From: Vallitaleaceae bacterium | Lineage (GTDB): Bacteria; Bacillota; Clostridia; Lachnospirales; Vallitaleaceae | Length of the DNA stretch: 6,889 nucleotides | Reading direction: 5' to 3' | Assembly (NCBI GenBank): GCA_027858555.1 | Contig: JAQICP010000570.1 | Location: 1 to 6,889, forward strand | In this document: in pieces, positions 1 to 5,952 of the stretch | Layout of the letters: the number at the start of each line of letters is the position of its first letter | Position numbering within the stretch: the first letter of the stretch is position 1 | The notes under the pieces: generated by a model | Told to the model about the DNA's origin: nothing | What the model saw: only the letters and a program-made list of their open reading frames with translations | Database searches by the model: none | Made by a program: the position numbers and the translations under genes

Positions 1-957
1 TGCTTTCTCTTCGTCTTTCAGCTCTTCAGCTACTGCTTTCTCTTCATCTTTGATGTCTTCTTTTTCGATTTTATCTTCTTCTTTTATAAGAATATCTGAG
101 GTCTTATCATCCTCTATAACAGGTATCTGTTCATAACGAGACGGTACTTCAGACAAATTAAGTCCTGTGTCACTCAGAGGCGTTTCAGCTTGATTATCCA
201 TTCCAACCAAAATAACCGCATCTTCATCTGCTTCCACTAATTTAATCTTTGCTCTAAAGTCTTCGTTCATTGAATCAATAAGTGATTCAACAGACATAGA
301 TTCAACACTTTTTTCGTCATTTATACTTAATAAGGCATTTCTTCCTAACGAAACTTTACGATCATCATTGTTGTAGCTTGACTCCAGGGGCATATAGTAA
401 AAGGCATATTTATACTTATTCTTTTCAACAAATTGATTAATTCGAGATTCAAGCGTATTATCAAATGTATCTAATTGATTGTCTTCAAGAACTGATGATA
501 TTAGAATTGTATCTTTACCAATGAGATAATTACCATTTTGAGCATTAATAATAATATGGGTCAATGCGTCCTCAATGGACATACCTACGATGGTTCGATT
601 CACAACATTATAAGCATCTTTGTTCATCTCTCTATAATCTATAACTTCGCTATCTTCATTCAACATCAACTCAACACTCGGGTTAATGTCAATGGATACA
701 ACTGCTTTGACAACAGTTGTTCTGTCCTGTGCAAACACAACTACAGTTGTAAGCATCATAACTACCAACAAAGCCATTGTTGTTACTATCTTTTTGTAAT
801 TTAATTGTTTGAACCCTTTATATAAGTCTCGCTGATTGTACTGGATTCTTGTGCCTATTGATGCATGTTTCCGTAGCTTCAAACGCTCTACAGTCATATC
901 ATCTCTCATAATTAACAAGTAATCGTTATCAATTTTAGTTATTAAACCTGTTTTCAT
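1..957 (-). CDS. RsgI-like transmembrane anti-sigma factor, C-terminus outside the window
   Basis: I translated this frame by hand. It is open for 319 codons from the ATG at 957-955 and runs off the left edge. Residues 1-50 (MKTGLITKID...) resemble the RsgI N-terminal anti-sigma domain, which in the family holds a SigI-type sigma factor in the cytoplasm. Residues 57-76 (IVTTMALLVVMMLTTVVVF) form the single membrane segment. Just outside it comes SIDINPSVEL (88-97), the family's hallmark; the Asn92-Pro93 bond matches the site where RsgI periplasmic domains are reported to self-cleave. Residues of about 80-240 would be the extracytoplasmic SEAL-like domain. From about residue 275 the chain becomes a Glu/Lys/Asp-rich linker with KDEEKA repeats, as often precedes a sensor or carbohydrate-binding domain, which would lie beyond the edge. 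A GGAAGTG ribosome site lies 6 bases or so before the ATG. The usual partner gene sigI is not upstream; the preceding gene is an RNA methyltransferase. The family call is confident. The ligand and sigma partner are unknown. Confidence 0.85.
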   Translation of the reverse strand, partial: MKTGLITKIDNDYLLIMRDDMTVERLKLRKHASIGTRIQYNQRDLYKGFKQLNYKKIVTTMALLVVMMLTTVVVFAQDRTTVVKAVVSIDINPSVELMLNEDSEVIDYREMNKDAYNVVNRTIVGMSIEDALTHIIINAQNGNYLIGKDTILISSVLEDNQLDTFDNTLESRINQFVEKNKYKYAFYYMPLESSYNNDDRKVSLGRNALLSINDEKSVESMSVESLIDSMNEDFRAKIKLVEADEDAVILVGMDNQAETPLSDTGLNLSEVPSRYEQIPVIEDDKTSDILIKEEDKIEKEDIKDEEKAVAEELKDEEKA

Positions 958-969
958 ATAACATCACTT

Positions 970-1057
970 CCAATCCGTGACTACCGTGACTATTGACCTA
1001 TTTCAAGTATACTCCTTTTTACCTACTAAAGTTGTAAACATTCTGTGAACGGATTGG
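970..1057 (-). promoter_or_regulatory. Possible control region upstream of the rsgI-like gene
   Basis: The 119 bases between the methyltransferase stop and the rsgI-like ATG hold three signals. A TATACT hexamer (minus strand, 1011-1006) could be a -10, but the nearest -35-like TTTACA (1038-1033) is 21 bases away, which is too far for a good promoter. An exact tandem 9-mer, CCGTGACTA twice, lies at 975-992. A perfect 9-base inverted repeat, CCAATCCGT (970-978) and ACGGATTGG (1049-1057), brackets the region. No intrinsic terminator is visible after the methyltransferase gene, so read-through from the ktr operon is also possible. I see the sequences; their role is inference. Confidence 0.25.
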
Positions 1058-1076
1058 TTGTAAATTGATCGCTCTA

Positions 1077-1847
1077 TTACATAGAACGCTGGCGATATGC
1101 TTCATACATAAGGAGACTTGCAGCAACCGAAGCATTAAGCGATTCTGATTTGCCTACCATAGGTAACTTGACTAACTGGGTAGCCCATGAACTGATTCCT
1201 TTAGATAATCCATGACCTTCATTTCCTATGAGAAAACATAGTGACTTTGTCAGGTCTGTATGATGATAAAAATCATCACCTTCTAGATGGGCTGCATAGA
1301 TTTGAATCTGTTGATTGGTTAATTCTTTAAGATAGGCATTTAGATCCACTTGGTTAAATAATGGCATGTGATATATAGCACCCATTGTGCTTCTGAGAAC
1401 TTTTGAATTATAGGCATCTACAGTGCCTGCAGACGTGATTATGCAAGTTGCCCCAATTGCTTCCGCTGTTCTGATGATTGTACCTAGATTACCAGGATCT
1501 TGAATGGCATCTATTCCTATGATCATGCAAGTGTCTTCTGAAATGACTTTTTCAAAATCATACCCATTCATCTTGATAATTGCCATAACACCTTGAGGTG
1601 TGACCGTATCTGCCATTTTTTTCATCACTTCATCCGTCACCACTTCAAAGTTACGATTCAAGGCGATGGCGGGTTTGCTTTCGTATAGAGACTCATTAAT
1701 GAATATTTTCTCTATCATATGATCTGGCGCTTCTTCCACCATTTTAATCCCTTCAACAACATAGGCTTTTTCTTCAATTCTTGATTTATGTTTTTTTTGC
1801 AGATTTATGACTCTTTTAATCTGACCATTCTGAACACTTGTAATCAT
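1077..1847 (-). CDS. TrmH/SpoU-family (SPOUT) rRNA 2'-O-methyltransferase
   Basis: The 256-residue protein should transfer a methyl group from S-adenosylmethionine to a ribose 2'-OH in RNA. Residues 1-95 fit the SpoU substrate-binding domain (YVVEGIKMVEEA at 29-40). Residues 108-252 are the knotted catalytic domain, with all three SPOUT motifs: DPGNLGTIIR (117-126, with the conserved Asn and Arg), FLIGNEGHGL (205-214) and KLPMVGKSESLNASVAA (227-243). Length and sequence resemble B. subtilis YsgA/RlmP, which methylates the 23S rRNA A-loop, but RlmB or a resistance-type relative cannot be excluded, so I give no symbol. An in-frame ATG exists upstream at 1895. I chose the one at 1847-1845 because it starts one base after the ktrA stop, has AGGGAAG at the right distance, and begins MITSVQNGQIKRV as family members do. 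The longer form would overlap ktrA by 47 bases. Its position suggests coupling to ktrA translation. Confidence 0.88.
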   Translation of the reverse strand: MITSVQNGQIKRVINLQKKHKSRIEEKAYVVEGIKMVEEAPDHMIEKIFINESLYESKPAIALNRNFEVVTDEVMKKMADTVTPQGVMAIIKMNGYDFEKVISEDTCMIIGIDAIQDPGNLGTIIRTAEAIGATCIITSAGTVDAYNSKVLRSTMGAIYHMPLFNQVDLNAYLKELTNQQIQIYAAHLEGDDFYHHTDLTKSLCFLIGNEGHGLSKGISSWATQLVKLPMVGKSESLNASVAASLLMYEAYRQRSM

Positions 1848-1848
1848 A

Positions 1849-2508
1849 CTATTCTTCCCTATTGCTAAACTTCTGAATATGATCGTTTCTTCCAATAACT
1901 ACTAATATATTGTCTTTGTAAAGTATTTCATTAGGACCAGGTGTGACGACAAGATCCGTGCCTTTTCTAATCGCCATAACGTTCATTCCATAGGTAGCTC
2001 GCATGTTGAGCTCAATAAGTGACTTGCTATCCCATTCTTCTAAGCATGTAATCTCAGCTATGCTATAGTCATCTGAAAGTTCAATATACTCAACAAATCG
2101 CTCAGATATAAGACTATTAGCGATTCTTACACCGATTTCTCTTTCTGGGAATACAACAACATCTGCACCAACTTTTTCAAGCACACGTTTATGGATATCA
2201 TTTTGTGCTTTTGCGAGTACATATGGTACGCCAAGTTCTTTAGCTAATATCGTAGCCATGATACTCGCTTGCATATTATTGGATATGGCGATGACAGCAA
2301 CGTCAAAATTACGCACGCCAAGTGCGTGTAGCGCTTCTTGATCTGTTACATCAGCTTGAACTGCATGGGTCACCTTGTCCGCAATTTCTTGAACCACATC
2401 TTCTTTAATATCAATAGCAAGCACATCACAATCATTCTTTGCCAGTGTCATTGCAACACTTCTACCAAATTTTCCTAAACCAAATACTACAAAATCCTTC
2501 TTATCCAT
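1849..2508 (-). CDS. ktrA: KtrA/TrkA-family RCK subunit of potassium uptake system
   Basis: This 219-residue cytoplasmic protein forms the regulatory ring that gates the KtrB channel-like transporter. The N-terminal RCK_N Rossmann fold (about 4-125) shows the nucleotide-binding loop FGLGKFG (9-15) and an acidic residue ending strand 2 (AIDIKED, Asp33), matching binding of NAD(H) or ATP/ADP in the family. The C-terminal RCK_C domain (about 135-215) ends IEL...ILVVIGRND; in KtrA/KtrC this domain binds cyclic di-AMP, which shuts uptake down. The length is normal for a single-RCK KtrA (about 220), unlike the double-length TrkA of enterobacteria. A strong GGAGGT sits 5 bases before the ATG. The gene follows ktrB by 12 bases and its stop lies one base before the methyltransferase start. 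Assignment to KtrA rather than KtrC is by operon context with ktrB. Confidence 0.93.
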   Translation of the reverse strand: MDKKDFVVFGLGKFGRSVAMTLAKNDCDVLAIDIKEDVVQEIADKVTHAVQADVTDQEALHALGVRNFDVAVIAISNNMQASIMATILAKELGVPYVLAKAQNDIHKRVLEKVGADVVVFPEREIGVRIANSLISERFVEYIELSDDYSIAEITCLEEWDSKSLIELNMRATYGMNVMAIRKGTDLVVTPGPNEILYKDNILVVIGRNDHIQKFSNREE

Positions 2509-2520
2509 TATGAACCTCCA

Positions 2521-3900
2521 CTAGCCAACCATGACTTTTTCTTCTGGGTATTTTACCATTACTTTAGCTTTTTTGTTGCTTCTCATTGTGATTGCTACGG
2601 CAATTGTAACTGGTCCGAGTCTACCAATGAACATAGCGACACTTATGATTAACTTTCCGATAACTGTGAGTTTTGCAGTAGCACCAACGGTAAGCCCTAC
2701 AGTAGCAAATGCAGATACTGCCTCAAATAATATTTCTATAAAGCTACCTGACTCTGTTAGTGTAAGTGACATTGTAACCAAGAATACAAGGGTAATACTG
2801 ATGACGACAACTGCTAGTGCCCGTTTGATAATATCCCATGAGATTCGTCTGCCATATACTTCAACATCATCTTTTGCACGTACTACCGATACAACCGCTA
2901 AAAATATAACACCCATTGTGACCGTTTTAACACCACCTGCAGTTCCACCAGGTGACCCACCAATAAACATCATCATAATGGTCATGAACTGAGATGCAAA
3001 AGACATATTCTCTTGCGGGATTGTATTAAATCCCGCAGTTCTTGTAGTCACTGATTGAAAAAAACTACCAAGTATCTTCTCTTTTATGGATAAATCTCCT
3101 AGGGTACCAGGATTTGAATATTCTAATAAGAAGAAGAAAATCGCACCAATTAAGATTAATCCAGTGGTCATGACTAGTACTATCTTAGTATGTAATGAAA
3201 GCTTTCTAAACCAAGTTATAGAACGCCATTTATATTTAAGCCTTTCTTTTGTTGTTTGCAATAAATCCAGCCAAACTGTAAAACCCAATCCCCCAAAAAT
3301 AATCAGGGACATGACGGTAATGTTAACAACTACATTAGATATATAAGGCGTTAAGCTGCTCCCGTCTATAATATCAAACCCCGCATTACAAAATGCTGAT
3401 ATAGAATGAAATATACCCATGAAAACTGCATCTGAACCATACTCAGGTAAAAAGTTGAATGTCAAGAAAATCGCACCCAACCCCTCTATAATAAATGTAC
3501 CAAGAATAATATTCCGGCTTAGTCTCACCATACCAGATATGGTGTATTGATTAAGTGCTTCTTGAATAATCAACCGCTCTTTAAGACCAATCTTTTTCCC
3601 AAGTAATATAAACAACGTGGTTGTGATGGTCATGAAACCAATACCACCGATCTGAATCAGTGTAATGATGACAACCTTCCCAAACATTGTCCATGCTGAA
3701 AATGTGTCTAGAACAACAAGACCCGTCACACATACCGCCGAGGTAGCTGTGAATAATGCATCTATAAATCCAACGCTAGAACCAGAAGCGCTAGCAAATG
3801 GAAGGTTTAATAAAAGCGTTCCAAATATAATCAATAGTAGAAAACCTAAAACCAGTATCTGCGTTGGTTTTAAATCTATTACAAGTTTACGTTTAATCAT
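2521..3900 (-). CDS. ktrB: KtrB-family potassium (sodium-coupled) transporter, membrane subunit
   Basis: The 459-residue polytopic membrane protein belongs to the Trk/Ktr/HKT superfamily, whose four M1-P-M2 repeats form the K+ pathway. All four pore-loop glycines are present: TSAVCVTGL (Gly60), SAFCNAGFD (Gly174), TTRTAGFNT (Gly290) and SAFATVGLT (Gly402). The glycine-rich stretch FIGGSPGGTAGG (312-323) matches the flexible gating loop of the third repeat, and the last helix carries the conserved Arg of FIGRLGP (Arg427). Length is typical of KtrB (about 450). The frame stays open upstream to a TTG at 3936, but the ATG at 3900 has GGAGG five to six bases before it and begins MIKRKLVIDLKPTQ, like known KtrB proteins, so I start there. 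It is the first gene of the ktrB-ktrA-methyltransferase unit, with its own promoter upstream. With KtrA it should import K+ for turgor and osmotic adaptation. Confidence 0.94.
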   Translation of the reverse strand: MIKRKLVIDLKPTQILVLGFLLLIIFGTLLLNLPFASASGSSVGFIDALFTATSAVCVTGLVVLDTFSAWTMFGKVVIITLIQIGGIGFMTITTTLFILLGKKIGLKERLIIQEALNQYTISGMVRLSRNIILGTFIIEGLGAIFLTFNFLPEYGSDAVFMGIFHSISAFCNAGFDIIDGSSLTPYISNVVVNITVMSLIIFGGLGFTVWLDLLQTTKERLKYKWRSITWFRKLSLHTKIVLVMTTGLILIGAIFFFLLEYSNPGTLGDLSIKEKILGSFFQSVTTRTAGFNTIPQENMSFASQFMTIMMMFIGGSPGGTAGGVKTVTMGVIFLAVVSVVRAKDDVEVYGRRISWDIIKRALAVVVISITLVFLVTMSLTLTESGSFIEILFEAVSAFATVGLTVGATAKLTVIGKLIISVAMFIGRLGPVTIAVAITMRSNKKAKVMVKYPEEKVMVG

Positions 3901-3959
3901 ATAGCCTCCATTTTTGGTACTAGTTGAATTGGACAAACCTATAAAATTTCAACTATTTT

Positions 3960-3988
3960 ATTATACTCCAACTCTGTATTTTAGACAA
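3960..3988 (-). promoter_or_regulatory. Promoter of the ktrB-ktrA-methyltransferase operon
   Basis: On the minus strand, TTGTCT (3988-3983) is followed by a 17-base spacer and a perfect TATAAT (3965-3960). This is a strong housekeeping-sigma promoter. It would start transcription near 3953, leaving a 5' leader of about 50 bases, too short for a ydaO-type c-di-AMP riboswitch or similar aptamer. Confidence 0.72.
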
Positions 3989-3998
3989 ATAAATACAG
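3974..3998. promoter_or_regulatory. Inverted repeat over the ktrB -35 element, possible operator
   Basis: CTGTATTT (3974-3981) and AAATACAG (3991-3998) are perfect 8-base inverted arms around a 9-base spacer. The dyad covers the -35 and part of the spacer of the ktrB promoter, so a bound protein would block ktrB. The same site lies well upstream of fprA and could act there as an activator site. I do not recognise the regulator. Confidence 0.4.
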
Positions 3999-4018
3999 TG
4001 CTTTTTATTATACTTTTC

Positions 4019-4035
4019 TTGACAATAACTGTCAA
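4019..4035. promoter_or_regulatory. Inverted repeat TTGACA-N5-TGTCAA upstream of fprA
   Basis: The 17-base sequence TTGACAATAACTGTCAA is a perfect dyad with six-base arms. Its left arm is also a consensus -35 hexamer for fprA, though the best -10 at the right distance is poor (TTAAGT, 4041-4046). A weak -10 with an overlapping dyad suits an activated or repressed promoter. TTGAC/GTCAA arms recall CRP/FNR-superfamily sites, but the odd spacing does not match the classic FNR layout (TTGAT-N4-ATCAA). Confidence 0.42.
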
Positions 4036-4054
4036 TTCTGTTAAGTTATTCCTA

Positions 4055-4070
4055 GATAATAATAGTTATC
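4055..4070. promoter_or_regulatory. AT-rich dyad GATAA-N6-TTATC in the fprA leader
   Basis: GATAA and TTATC are inverted five-base arms ending about 20 bases before the fprA ATG and just before its ribosome site (AAAGGAG, 4077-4083). The composition recalls Fur-family boxes (GATAAT/ATTATC), but the arms are three bases too far apart for the 7-1-7 Fur/PerR pattern. AT-rich DNA gives such dyads easily by chance. Confidence 0.22.
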
Positions 4071-4089
4071 ATATAGAAAGGAGACAAAC

Positions 4090-5274
4090 ATGAAAAAGTA
4101 CACAGAAATCACCAAAGACATTTCATGGGTAGGTGCTCTTGATTACGATATCGAGGTCTTTGACATCGTCATGAAAACCCAATACGGTACCTCATATAAT
4201 TCATATTTGGTAAAAGGTTCTGAAAAAACCGCCTTATTCGAAACAGTTAAAGTACAATTCTTCGATGAATTTTTAGAACGTATAGAAGGTCTAACAACTG
4301 TTGATCAGATTGATTACATCGTTGTTGATCATACCGAGCCAGATCATGCAGGTTCCATCGCAAAAATGATTACAATGAACCCCGATATTACCCTAGTCGG
4401 AAGCGCTACTGCACTCAAATATTTGGAGAATATCATTAATGGTCCATTTAATAGCATTGCTGTTAAAGAATACGATACCCTGGATCTTGGGGGTAAAACC
4501 ATAGAATTCATATCAGCACCTAATCTACACTGGCCTGATACCATATTTTCTTATATTAAAGAGGATAAGATTCTAATCACTTGTGATGCTTTTGGATGTC
4601 ACTACGCAGATAAACGTATCTTTAACGACTTGATGGATGATGATTTTATGGATGCTTACAAGTATTACTTTGATTCCATTATGTCACCTTTTAAAAAGTT
4701 CGTTAACAAAGCCGTTTTAAAGGTTGATCATCTAGAGATTGATATGATTTGCCCCGGCCATGGTCCAGCCCTTCGCACTGATATCCAAAAATATATTGAG
4801 AAGTACCGTGAGTGGTCCATTATACCCGAAGAAGGCAATTATGTTGTAATGCCTTATGTATCAGCATATGGCTACACCAAAAAATTAGCCGAGAAGATTG
4901 CAGAGGCAGTTAGAGATGCTGGTTTTGAAGTTAAAATGTTCGATCTTGTTGATGCCGACCCGGAGGAAGTCATTACTGAACTTAATGGTGCTAAAGCCAT
5001 ATTAGTTGGCTCACCCACTATTCTAAGTGATACCTTGCCACCTATATGGCACATGTTGACTGAACTGAACCCAATTATCCATAAAGGTAAGATAGCCGGT
5101 GCATTTGGTTCATACGGTTGGAGTGGCGAAGCAGTTTCTAATATCGAGGACCGCTTAAAGCAACTTCGTTTCAAGATACCGGTTAAAGGTTATCGTGCTA
5201 AGTTCAACCCATCCGAGGTAGACCTAGATGGTGCTTATGAATTTGGAAAAGCATTTGCAGATGCGCTGAAATAA
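4090..5274 (+). CDS. fprA: Class A flavodiiron protein (O2/NO reductase)
   Basis: The 394-residue soluble enzyme should reduce O2 to water and/or NO to N2O at a diiron centre fed by FMN, protecting an anaerobe from oxygen or nitrosative stress. The N-terminal metallo-beta-lactamase-like domain (1-245) shows the full diiron ligand set: HTEPDH (His81, Glu83, Asp85, His86), NLHWPD (His147), CDAFGCH (Asp166) and CPGHGPA (His224). The C-terminal flavodoxin domain (about 250-394) carries the FMN phosphate loop region (SAYGYTKKLAEKIA, 258-271), SPTILSDTLPPIW (308-320) and GAFGSYGWSGEA (337-348). It stops after the flavodoxin fold, so there is no fused rubredoxin or flavin reductase domain: class A, needing a separate rubredoxin or other electron donor, which is not in this window. 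AAAGGAG lies six bases before the ATG. It is a single-gene unit, divergent from ktrB and closed by its own terminator. Substrate preference cannot be read from the sequence. Confidence 0.96.
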   Translation: MKKYTEITKDISWVGALDYDIEVFDIVMKTQYGTSYNSYLVKGSEKTALFETVKVQFFDEFLERIEGLTTVDQIDYIVVDHTEPDHAGSIAKMITMNPDITLVGSATALKYLENIINGPFNSIAVKEYDTLDLGGKTIEFISAPNLHWPDTIFSYIKEDKILITCDAFGCHYADKRIFNDLMDDDFMDAYKYYFDSIMSPFKKFVNKAVLKVDHLEIDMICPGHGPALRTDIQKYIEKYREWSIIPEEGNYVVMPYVSAYGYTKKLAEKIAEAVRDAGFEVKMFDLVDADPEEVITELNGAKAILVGSPTILSDTLPPIWHMLTELNPIIHKGKIAGAFGSYGWSGEAVSNIEDRLKQLRFKIPVKGYRAKFNPSEVDLDGAYEFGKAFADALK

Positions 5275-5298
5275 AATACTGATTATATAGTAATTTGA

Positions 5299-5330
5299 AG
5301 CATTAGAATTTAGGTTCTAGTGCTTTTTTT
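5299..5330 (+). terminator. Intrinsic terminator of fprA
   Basis: AGCATTAGAA (5299-5308) pairs with TTCTAGTGCT (5315-5324) over ten positions, including one G-U wobble, around a six-base loop. The stem runs directly into seven T residues (5324-5330). It lies 25 bases after the fprA stop. Confidence 0.88.
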
Positions 5331-5367
5331 GTGCAATTGAATAGTTCCGCGTAGGAAGGTTCATGGT

Positions 5368-5533
5368 CTAATCTGGATTTAGTATAAGTATGCTAGCCTG
5401 CTGCCAAGTTCGCTAACCTACTGCCTAATCTGGACCAAGTATTAGCATCGCCTGCTACTGCCTAATCTGGACCTAGTGTAAGTTTGCCCTCCAACTCCTA
5501 ATCTGGACCTAGTATCAGTTCGCCAGCCGGTTG
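5368..5533 (+). repeat. Degenerate tandem array, unit 36-37 bases
   Basis: The unit begins with the core CTAATCTGGACCTAGTAT and continues with AAGTTCGCTAGCCTGCTGC. Full copies start at 5368, 5425, 5462 and 5498. A 20-base partial copy of the second half (5405-5424) sits between the first two, explaining the 57-base step there. The first 12 bases (CTAATCTGGA plus two) are the best kept; the tails drift. Copies abut without unique spacers, so this is not a CRISPR array. An additional inverted copy is at 5587-5607. Function unknown: it could be a dispersed genomic repeat family or a remnant of a small non-coding element. Confidence 0.75.
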
Positions 5534-5607
5534 ATGCGTCCGTGCATCAAAAGGCTGGGGCTCCGAGTCCCTTCTCCGCTTGCTTAACTTATACTAGGTC
5601 CAGATTA
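5499..5607. repeat. Large imperfect palindrome with nested hairpin
   Basis: The last direct repeat copy (5499-5519) and the inverted copy (5587-5607) are reverse complements at 20 of 21 positions. Inside lies a second hairpin: CCAGCC (5523-5528) pairs with GGCTGG (5553-5558), and within that TTGATGC (5531-5537) pairs with GCATCAA (5544-5550) around the loop GTCCGT. The remaining 5559-5586 has no clear partner. As RNA or extruded DNA this would be a stable long-stemmed structure. No poly-T follows on the plus strand, so it is not a standard terminator. It might be a foldable repetitive element or structured RNA; no transposase or reverse transcriptase is nearby. Confidence 0.7.
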
Positions 5608-5657
5608 TATTGCTAGCCGATATTGAGTAAGATCAAGAACGTGCATTGAAACGTACT

Positions 5658-5805
5658 TAAGATTGTAATAATTGACGAAAAATTAATTTTATCTAGTAAT
5701 AGTATCAAGTGCCTTTATGGTAATTACTTTAGACTGTAATAATTGACGACAATATAATTTTATCTAGCTGCGGTATAAAGTGCTTATTATGGTCATAGCT
5801 TTAGA
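5658..5805. repeat. Tandem duplication, period 71-72 bases, two diverged copies
   Basis: Two copies begin at about 5658 and 5729 and share TGTAATAATTGACGA, ATTTTATCTAG, AAGTGC and ATGGT in the same order. By hand alignment they agree at roughly three quarters of positions. CTTTAGA closes each copy (5727-5733 and 5799-5805) and CTTAAGA opens the first. The sequence is AT-rich and unrelated to the 37-base array. Each copy contains TTGACG, but no good -10 lies at the right distance, so I do not call promoters. Confidence 0.65.
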
Positions 5806-5923
5806 TTTGTATTAGCATTGATTTGTATTTATATTTGTTCGGTTTTTTTATATTTGCAGTTGTATTTCTTTCAACACTTACATTGTATATACGATTTTGA
5901 ACTTATATCATTCATTTTACCGC

Positions 5924-5952
5924 TTGACATCACTCGTATTCTAGTGTACTAT
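5924..5952 (+). promoter_or_regulatory. Promoter of the gntR-ABC operon
   Basis: A consensus -35 TTGACA (5924-5929), a 17-base spacer and TACTAT (5947-5952) form a good housekeeping promoter. The start would fall near 5959, giving a leader of about 24 bases before the GntR ATG. Confidence 0.75.

Larger units (their letters stand above)
5331..5923. other. Gene-free, repeat-rich spacer
   Basis: I find no credible coding frame here on either strand. The open frame beginning at 5818 is only an upstream extension of the GntR gene: it encodes an unlikely Tyr/Leu/Cys-rich stretch, and the promoter and ribosome site of the GntR gene lie inside it. What the spacer does contain is a tandem array (5368-5533), a large palindrome (5499-5607) and a 71-base duplication (5658-5805), described separately. 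The array and palindrome look richer in G+C than the flanks, while 5640-5923 is very AT-rich. A small direct repeat, GATTTGTATT, occurs at 5804-5813 and 5820-5829. I see nothing else in 5608-5657 and 5830-5923. Confidence 0.7.

Noticed and set aside
538..804. Plus-strand frame of 88 codons
   Set aside because: It is antisense to the rsgI-like gene, rich in His/Asn/Cys, with no ribosome site.
2531..2992. Open frame on the plus strand inside ktrB
   Set aside because: It is antisense to a fully convincing membrane protein, has no ribosome site and no recognisable motifs; shadow of ktrB codon use. The same applies to plus-strand frames at 3086-3346 and 3665-3904.
3901..3936. Longer KtrB start at a TTG (3936)
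   Set aside because: The extension is Ser/Thr/Asn-rich and unlike KtrB, and the ATG at 3900 has a strong GGAGG.
3974..4006. Intrinsic terminator (dyad followed by CTTTTT)
   Set aside because: No plus-strand gene ends upstream of it, the stem is AT-rich with a nine-base loop, and it overlaps the ktrB -35; an operator is more plausible.
4055..4070. True Fur or PerR box
   Set aside because: Arms are spaced too widely for the 7-1-7 pattern and the sequence is AT-rich, so I kept it only as a weak dyad.
4344..5174. Minus-strand open frames within fprA
   Set aside because: They are antisense to a gene with complete diiron and flavodoxin motifs and have no supporting signals.
5368..5533. CRISPR array
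   Set aside because: Repeat copies abut and degenerate together; there are no unique spacers of constant length and no cas genes.
5553..5580. tRNA T-arm-like sequence (GGGGCTCCGAGTCCC)
   Set aside because: It lacks the TTC of the T loop, a five-base stem, and any matching acceptor, D or anticodon arms nearby.
5499..5607. Retron or integron attC-like element
   Set aside because: There is no reverse transcriptase or integrase in the window, and I could not find the attC RYYYAAC/GTTRRRY core boxes in the right arrangement.
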